Shown here: positions 44,442-49,618 of the stretch, piece by piece
Numbering within the stretch: position 1 is the stretch's first letter
Layout of the letters: each line of letters opens with the position of its first letter
Assembly (NCBI RefSeq): GCF_026419855.1
Contig: NZ_JAOAKP010000008.1
Location: forward strand, 1-49,618
Length of the DNA stretch: 49,618 nucleotides
Source of the DNA: Methanothrix sp.
Lineage (GTDB): Archaea > Halobacteriota > Methanosarcinia > Methanotrichales > Methanotrichaceae
Direction: 5' to 3'
Notes under the pieces: generated by a model
Databases searched by the model: none
What the model saw: the letters and a program-made list of their open reading frames with translations, nothing else
What the model was told of the DNA's origin: nothing
Program-made: the position numbers and the translations under genes

Positions 44442-44554
44442 GGTAGTGTACTCGAATAACCGAGTGATTCCGCTGGACTCAAGAGCCTTGCAGGATCTCT
44501 CATGAGTCCAGCCGGACTGAATGCTGCGGATTTCAATGATGTGAGTGCACGACC
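44442..44554 (+). repeat. Family 2 element, reference copy
   Basis: The 113-bp element starts GGTAGTGTACTCGAATAACC and ends ATGTGAGTGCACGACC; the ends are inverted repeats, and an internal hairpin pairs CCGCTGGACTCA with TGAGTCCAGCCGG. The right half closely matches 16670-16801. No clear target duplication is seen. Confidence 0.75.
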
Positions 44555-45008
44555 CGGACAGGATCAGCTGACCCATTACCATGCATGCGTCATCGGTTCA
44601 GGATCTCTTAAAACAGTGTGCTTGGGTTTGGCTCATGCCGTTGAATCACCAGAGAGGCTCTGGCAACCACAACCAGCGGCCTCCGGCTTTGCCTCTTTCT
44701 GATATCCGATCCGCCGAATCGTGGGGATGAGCCTGCTGATTTTGCAGGGATCGAGCCTAAGCTCCCCATAATTTAGGCATATGATCCGCTGTATACTGAT
44801 TATTTGTGGTTATTGGCACATTTATCTTCTAAGAAAAGCAGCATCATTCGCCGCATTTCCGTCTAACCTTGCCTAAATGATGAGGAGCTCAGGATCGAGA
44901 GCTATTGGGCTCGAACGCCTGCAAATACAGGTTGTGTGCTGCGGATTTCCTGACACACGCTCACAGCGCACATGGACCGCAATGGAAAGGTCTTAAATAT
45001 CGGCAAAT
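44555..45008. other. Long leader/intergenic region upstream of terC
   Basis: No coding frame is supported. A hairpin GGGGATGAGC...GCTCCCC with inner CTGC/GCAG lies at about 44723-44767, and AGAGGC/GCCTCT pairs around 44653-44697. The BRE/TATA candidate GAAAGGTCTTAAATAT (44985-45000) lies immediately before terC. I compared the hairpin with the Mn-sensing yybP-ykoY motif that often precedes terC genes and did not find its conserved core. Confidence 0.4.
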
Positions 45009-45056
45009 ATGTATTGTGGTTTCGTCAAATCGCAAAATTTCGACGGATGTGTCCCC

Positions 45057-46013
45057 TTGACATCGAACCAGGTTGTGCTTTGGATCGGCTTTGGCATTCT
45101 CGTTGTACTGCTTCTTGCAGTTGATCTGGGAGTCTTCCACAGAAGATCGAGCGTTATATCGGTTAAAGAATCGCTGATCTGGAGCGGGATCTGGACAGCA
45201 ATCGCGCTCATATTCAACATAATAATATTCTTCTGGCACGGCCAGGACAGGGCCATAGAGTTCCTGGCGGGCTATCTCATAGAGAGGTCGCTGAGCGTCG
45301 ACAACCTTTTTGTCTTCCTGATGATATTCAGCTACTTCCAGGTACCCGAGACGCATCAGTACAAGGTCCTCTTCTGGGGAATCGTCGTTGCGCTTCTCAT
45401 GAGAGCATTATTCATAGCGACCGGTCTGGCGCTCATAGAGCACTTCGACTGGATCGTCTACCTCTTCGGTGCGTTTCTCATAGTGACAGGGATCAAGATG
45501 GCCATCCAGAGAGAGTCCAAAGTGGAGCCGGACAGGAACCCTGTCGTGAGGATGTTCAGAAGCGTGATACCTGCGACAGGCAACTACGATGGCGGGAGGT
45601 TCATAACCAGAGCCTATGGCAGAACAATGGCCACGCCGCTCCTGATCGTCCTGATCGCGGTTGAGATGACTGACCTGGTATTTGCTGTCGACTCAATTCC
45701 GGCGGTCTTTGCCGTCACGGTCGATCCGTTTGTGGTATACACGTCGAATGTCTTTGCGGTGCTAGGGCTGAGAGCTCTCTACTTCGCCCTCGCCGCCTGC
45801 GCACACATGTTCCACTACCTCAACCACGGTGTGATACTGATACTGATATTTGTGGGCATCAAGATGCTTCTCTCAGATCTGTACGAGATACCGGTCACCT
45901 TTGCCCTTGGAGTTGTCGCACTGGTTCTATTGGTCTCGATACTCGCATCTCTGGCGAGGACCTCTGACAGAGAGAGGGTCCTGAGCTGCCTTAAAAGCTA
46001 CTCTGGCAAGTGA
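45057..46013 (+). CDS. TerC-family integral membrane protein
   Basis: TerC/Alx proteins are multi-pass membrane proteins tied to manganese (or calcium) export and metal loading of secreted enzymes. The sequence has about nine hydrophobic segments and the family blocks AVDLGVFHRR, ERSLSVDNLFVFLMIF, MRALFI and TDLVFAVDSIPAVFAVT with conserved acidic residues. I start at the TTG at 45057 (318 residues) because the TATA box at 44991-45000 would put the RNA start after the in-frame ATG at 45009, and homologues begin MTxxxxLW; the ATG form would be 334 residues. The P-type ATPase gene begins within five bases of the stop, so the two are one unit. Confidence 0.88.
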   Translation: MTSNQVVLWIGFGILVVLLLAVDLGVFHRRSSVISVKESLIWSGIWTAIALIFNIIIFFWHGQDRAIEFLAGYLIERSLSVDNLFVFLMIFSYFQVPETHQYKVLFWGIVVALLMRALFIATGLALIEHFDWIVYLFGAFLIVTGIKMAIQRESKVEPDRNPVVRMFRSVIPATGNYDGGRFITRAYGRTMATPLLIVLIAVEMTDLVFAVDSIPAVFAVTVDPFVVYTSNVFAVLGLRALYFALAACAHMFHYLNHGVILILIFVGIKMLLSDLYEIPVTFALGVVALVLLVSILASLARTSDRERVLSCLKSYSGK

Positions 46014-46018
46014 TTTGC

Positions 46019-48541
46019 ATGCAGGTCGAAGCTGCTGGCCTCTCAGGCGCTGATGCGCAGAGGAGGCTCAGGGAGGAGGGTTACAACGAGCTCCCATCCG
46101 AGATGGGTCGCGGGCTGCTATCCATCGCCATTGAGGTTCTCAAGGAGCCGATGATCGCACTCCTCATGGCCTGCGGAGGCATTTACCTTCTCCTCGGAGA
46201 CCGCCGAGAGGCGCTGGTTCTGATATTCTTCGTGCTTGTGGTGATCTCCATAACACTCTACCAGGAGAGGAGAGCCGAGGGCGCCCTTGATGCTCTCAGG
46301 GCTCTCTCGAGCCCGAGGGCTCTCGTGATCAGAGATGGAGTGCCAGTGAGAATCCCCGGGCGGGAGGTCGTCCGTGGAGATCTCATAGTCCTCGAGGAGG
46401 GGGACAGGGTGCCGGCGGATGCCGCAGTGATCTCCTGCACCAGTCTCATGGTGGACGAGTCGATTCTGACTGGTGAGTCTGTGCCTGTCAGGAAGGTATC
46501 CTGCGAAGATAAGGAGTACCTGGAGGTCACACCTCCTGGTGGAGATGGCCTGCCCTTCGTCTACTCCGGCACGCTTGTCGTTCAGGGAAGAGGCCTGGCA
46601 AGAGTTATCGCCACCGGCTCCAGGACGCTGATGGGAAGGATAGGGGCATCTCTCAAGAGCATAGAGCTGGAGGAGAGCAGGCTCAAGAGCGAGACCCGAT
46701 CAATCGTTCGCAGGCTCACAATTTTCGGGCTCGCCCTGAGCACGGTCCTCCTGATAGCATACGCGCTCGAGACCGGCGATCTTCTCGGCGGTCTCCTGGC
46801 AGGGATAACGCTCACCATGGCGATACTTCCTGAGGAGTTTCCTGTTGTTCTCACGATCTTTCTGGCCCTCGGCGCCTGGAGGCTATCCAGGATAAATGTG
46901 CTGGCCAGAAACCTCTCTGCCATAGAGACACTCGGATCTGTAACCGTTCTATGCACCGATAAAACCGGCACCGTTACCCTGAACAGGATGCGTGTCAGGA
47001 AGATATTCGCCAGAGGCAGGATATACGACGTGGATGAGGTGCTTCCTGAGGAGGTTCACGATGTCGTTGAGTTCGGGATCCTAGCTGGGAGAAAGGACCC
47101 GTTCAATCCGATGGAGATCGCGCTCCGTGAGCTGGGGAGGAGAGAGCTCGATGGGACAGAGCACATCCACGACGACTGGGTATTCGTGCAGGAGTATCCG
47201 CTCACAGATGACATTCTCGCGATGTCGATGGTCTGGATGCGCGGGGAGGAGTATGTCATAGCTGCAAAGGGCGCGCCCGAATCGATATTCGATCTCTGCC
47301 ATCTAGAGGGCGAAGAACTCAAGAGGCTCAGCGAAGTTGTGGAGAGGATGGCAGAGGACGGTCTGCGCGTTCTGGGTGTTGCCAGGGCCGCGATCCCAGA
47401 ATCAGAGCTGCCGGATGGTCAGCACGGATTCGACTTTCAGTTTCTGGGATTGCTCGGCTTCTCAGATACCATCAGGCCAGGTGTGCCCGATGCAGTAAAT
47501 GAGTGCCAGAGAGCAGGCGTGAGGGTGATGCTGATCACAGGCGACCACCCGATCACTGCAGCCTCGATCGCATCCGCGATCAATCTCCATCCCGGATCAG
47601 TGCTGACAGGCCCCGAGATCGAATCCATGAACGACGAAGAGATCTCAAAACGCCTGAGAGAAACGAACGTCTTCGCCAGGATGGTTCCCGAGCAGAAGCT
47701 CAGGCTCGTCGAGCTTCTGAAGAGAGAGGGGGAGATAGTTGCGATGACCGGAGACGGTGTCAATGACGCTCCCGCTCTTAAATCAGCACACATAGGCATC
47801 GCCATGGGCTCAAGGGGCACAGATGTCGCTCGAGAGTCCGCGGACATTGTGCTTCTGGACGATGACTTCTCCTCAATAGTCAGGGCTGTACGTCTGGGGA
47901 GGAGGATCTTTGACAACATAAGAAAGGCGACTGCGTACATACTGGCAATTCATGTTCCGATCGCGGGCATGTCCATACTGCCTGTGGCTCTCGGCCAGCC
48001 ACTGCTGCTCCTGCCTGTGCATATAGCCTTCCTGGAGCTCATAATAGATCCTGCGTGCTCGATAGCATTCGAGGCCGAGGCTGAGGAGAGAGACATAATG
48101 TCCAGGCCCCCGATGGATCCAAAGGCTTCGCTCTTCAGCAGCAGTGTGATCGGTCTGGGAGCTCTTCAGGGGACAAGCATTCTCGCAGTACTCTCCGCTG
48201 TTTACATTACAAGCATTGGCAGGAATATGAATGAGGCCAGAGCCCTGATATTCACCACGCTTGTTCTTGCAAACCTCTTTCTCATACTCACAAACAGATC
48301 CTGGTCCCAGACGATACTCCAGAGCATGAGGATAAGAAACCCCGCACTGTGGATGATCTTCGGAGGGACAATTCTTCTGCTCTCGGTGATACTCTACGTA
48401 CCATCACTCAGGGAGATGTTCCATTTCGGATACCTGCACCCAAACGACATAGTAACATGCATCGCCCTGGCCTCCGCGAGCGTGCTGTGGTTTGAGGCGT
48501 GGAAGCTGATAATCCGAAGAGGGCGAGCCGGCGTGGCATGA
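46019..48541 (+). CDS. Cation-transporting P-type ATPase (P2-like)
   Basis: The 840-residue pump has TGES (151-154), the phosphorylation site DKTGT (314-318), KGAPESIFD in the nucleotide domain, TGDHPITA and TGDGVNDAP, and about ten membrane helices. Membrane segment M4 reads PEEFPVV (271-277) rather than the PEGLP of Ca2+-pumps, a variant known in a bacterial/archaeal subgroup with unsettled ion choice. Linkage to TerC suggests Mn2+ or Ca2+ export across the membrane. ATG at 46019 is used; a GTG at 46010 overlapping the terC stop is an alternative. An N-terminal GLSGADAQRRLREEGYNELP matches the family cation-ATPase N domain. Confidence 0.92.
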   Translation: MQVEAAGLSGADAQRRLREEGYNELPSEMGRGLLSIAIEVLKEPMIALLMACGGIYLLLGDRREALVLIFFVLVVISITLYQERRAEGALDALRALSSPRALVIRDGVPVRIPGREVVRGDLIVLEEGDRVPADAAVISCTSLMVDESILTGESVPVRKVSCEDKEYLEVTPPGGDGLPFVYSGTLVVQGRGLARVIATGSRTLMGRIGASLKSIELEESRLKSETRSIVRRLTIFGLALSTVLLIAYALETGDLLGGLLAGITLTMAILPEEFPVVLTIFLALGAWRLSRINVLARNLSAIETLGSVTVLCTDKTGTVTLNRMRVRKIFARGRIYDVDEVLPEEVHDVVEFGILAGRKDPFNPMEIALRELGRRELDGTEHIHDDWVFVQEYPLTDDILAMSMVWMRGEEYVIAAKGAPESIFDLCHLEGEELKRLSEVVERMAEDGLRVLGVARAAIPESELPDGQHGFDFQFLGLLGFSDTIRPGVPDAVNECQRAGVRVMLITGDHPITAASIASAINLHPGSVLTGPEIESMNDEEISKRLRETNVFARMVPEQKLRLVELLKREGEIVAMTGDGVNDAPALKSAHIGIAMGSRGTDVARESADIVLLDDDFSSIVRAVRLGRRIFDNIRKATAYILAIHVPIAGMSILPVALGQPLLLLPVHIAFLELIIDPACSIAFEAEAEERDIMSRPPMDPKASLFSSSVIGLGALQGTSILAVLSAVYITSIGRNMNEARALIFTTLVLANLFLILTNRSWSQTILQSMRIRNPALWMIFGGTILLLSVILYVPSLREMFHFGYLHPNDIVTCIALASASVLWFEAWKLIIRRGRAGVA

Positions 48542-48594
48542 AGAGCGATGGCTTCAAGCCCGAGACTCTCGCGGGCAGCGCATCAAATTTGCTG

Positions 48595-48711
48595 TATAGT
48601 ATTCCGCATAAGTTGATATAATATCGTATATTACATAAAATCGTGTATGAAGTGCGATATGTCCAGCAAATTTTAAATTAGCTTATATGAAGTGACGCAA
48701 AGGACTGTATA
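48595..48711 (-). repeat. Family 4 AT-rich element, copy 2
   Basis: The 117-bp element, inverted relative to 10373-10487, is about 90% identical by eye, with imperfect terminal inverted repeats beginning TATA. It is preceded by GCGCATCAAATTTGCTGTA (48579-48597), the same 19-mer found at the palindrome near 22289. No clear target duplication is visible. Confidence 0.75.
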
Positions 48712-48742
48712 CACACGTCATAGGTAGACTACTGCCTGTTTA

Positions 48743-49474
48743 TCAGAGCATTTGATCCATCAGCTCCTCTATGTGGCACATCTCGGAGATATCGGTGAGC
48801 CCTGATATGGACTCTGTCTCGATATCAAGCCCAAGCTCGACCGCGGCTGCGGCAGGGTTTGTGCCCCCGACAAGCGCCATGCCGAGATGATCGCGCTCAA
48901 CCGGCATTCCAAGAACCTCCATGTTCGGCTCGCCAAGCTCTATCACACCCATGATCCCTGCATCCCGCAACTCATCGAGCAGATCCTCTATCGTATCGTG
49001 GGATATCATCGGAGCCTCATGCAGATTTCCAAGTATTCTTCCTGTCCCGGTGCGCATCATATCGCATATGCCGGTCAGCTCCTGTGCTATGAGAAGGTCG
49101 AGAGGGTCTATGGTCGTGGCCCAGTACATTATCATGTCTGTGAAGCGCACAGTCTCTCTGTCGATCACCTCTATGAGCCCGCCGCCCTTGGGGCGAACAG
49201 GTATTCCGTGCTTTATTAGATATCCGTCTATGGTCATGCTGCAGACCGTGTAGATCCTGAATCCCTCCCCTGCATCCTCCAGTCTGACCAGGGGAGATAC
49301 CGCGAGATCGCTGTCTATCGCATCTTTGAATATCTCAAGCGTCTCCTGAATGTCCTCCCTGGCCACGAGGGACCTGTTTGTTATAACCCTACCAGCCCCC
49401 TTATCCGGGTCGAGACTCACCTGATGGATCAGATTCTCTATCCTGCCCAGGGCAAAGACCAGCGGTTCCTGCAT
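48743..49474 (-). CDS. NrpR-like (DUF128) nitrogen regulator, single domain
   Basis: The 243-residue protein is one NrpR regulatory domain (DUF128), with NLIHQVSLDPDKGAGRVITNRSLV, GTGRILGNLHEAPMIS and GMALVGGTNPAAAAVELGLDIE, the 2-oxoglutarate-sensing fold of the methanogen nitrogen repressor. There is no N-terminal winged helix, so it resembles NrpRII of Methanosarcina, which acts with the DNA-binding NrpRI; that partner is not in the window. I choose the ATG at 49474, which the TATA box at 49496-49505 makes leaderless; the frame extends to a TTG at 49492. Confidence 0.87.
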   Translation of the reverse strand: MQEPLVFALGRIENLIHQVSLDPDKGAGRVITNRSLVAREDIQETLEIFKDAIDSDLAVSPLVRLEDAGEGFRIYTVCSMTIDGYLIKHGIPVRPKGGGLIEVIDRETVRFTDMIMYWATTIDPLDLLIAQELTGICDMMRTGTGRILGNLHEAPMISHDTIEDLLDELRDAGIMGVIELGEPNMEVLGMPVERDHLGMALVGGTNPAAAAVELGLDIETESISGLTDISEMCHIEELMDQML

Positions 49475-49495
49475 TATGGTAGGGATCTGCAACGG

Positions 49496-49505
49496 TTGAT
49501 AAATA
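49496..49505 (-). promoter_or_regulatory. TATA box of the NrpR-like gene
   Basis: Minus-strand TATTTATCAA is centred about 26 bases before the ATG at 49474, predicting a leaderless mRNA. The remaining bases to 49618 show no gene or repeat copy. Confidence 0.6.
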
Positions 49506-49618
49506 CATACGCATCCGCTTGAGGGGAGGTCTACCTTCTTTGAGTTGATCTTGATGGACCGGCTCCCTGAGATGTGTTTATTTTGACGCTGTCAGCATGA
49601 AAATCGATATCATGGACC

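Noticed and set aside
44723-44767. yybP-ykoY (Mn2+) riboswitch before terC
   Set aside because: A GGGGA-containing hairpin exists, but the conserved core sequences of that riboswitch are not present, and it appears to lie upstream of the probable transcription start.

Overview
The window is archaeal and comes from a methanogen. It carries three proteins of the methanogenesis-marker class (markers 2, 4/MtxX and 9), O-phosphoseryl-tRNA synthetase (SepRS), aRF1, aIF5B, a group II chaperonin (thermosome), endonuclease Q, a type II dehydroquinate synthase, an NrpR-type nitrogen regulator and a tRNA-Trp gene with a bulge-helix-bulge intron. Promoters are TATA/BRE-like. From memory the gene content best fits an acetate-using Methanothrix/Methanosaeta (Methanotrichaceae) relative, possibly a thermophile; no database search was possible.

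Layout. 1-1336: 3'-incomplete tetratricopeptide protein on the minus strand, then an orphan exonuclease VII large subunit with a possible helicase-gene relic at its end. 2953-7373: amino-acid, riboflavin and nucleotide biosynthesis (aminotransferase-ribH, ilvE-pyrE, purA). 7596-14036: an unknown small protein, infB, rhomboid protease, NYN protein, thermosome. 14080-16540: minus-strand operon of methanogenesis marker 9, a CitG-like protein and a DUF447 flavin-fold protein. 17417-22282: a 1621-residue secreted DUF11-repeat surface protein. 22505-26949: EndoQ, an unknown protein, the marker 2-marker 4 operon and an unknown protein. 27005-27264: tRNA-Lys(CTT) and intron-containing tRNA-Trp(CCA). 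27757-31079: Lhr-type helicase with a translationally coupled phosphoesterase. 31088-33484: SufC-SufB and a lipoprotein. 33863-40393: long minus-strand gene string prf1-UPF0201-TIM barrel-translin-sepS-rpiA-mtnA, joining translation and pentose-phosphate functions. 40763-42262: accessory patch with a small Cys-Cys protein and a TIR/zinc-ribbon protein. 42408-44223: two consecutive shikimate-pathway steps. 45057-48541: TerC and a P-type ATPase. 48743-49474: NrpR-like regulator.

The main non-gene signal is that most larger intergenic gaps are filled by short non-coding mobile repeats. I find four dispersed families: family 1, ~124 bp, ends CGCTCTT/AAGAGCG, six copies; family 2, ~113 bp, ends GGTCGTGTACTCGA-like, five copies; family 3, 117 bp, 15-bp terminal inverted repeats, two copies; family 4, ~116 bp, AT-rich, two copies. 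There is also a palindrome split by a family 3 insertion. Several copies have exact or near-exact 8-9 bp target-site duplications. All lie between genes, and none encodes a transposase, so they behave like MITEs moved in trans. A second strong signal is the tRNA-Trp intron, which holds a box C/D guide RNA predicted to methylate C34 and C39 of the tRNA from which it is spliced.
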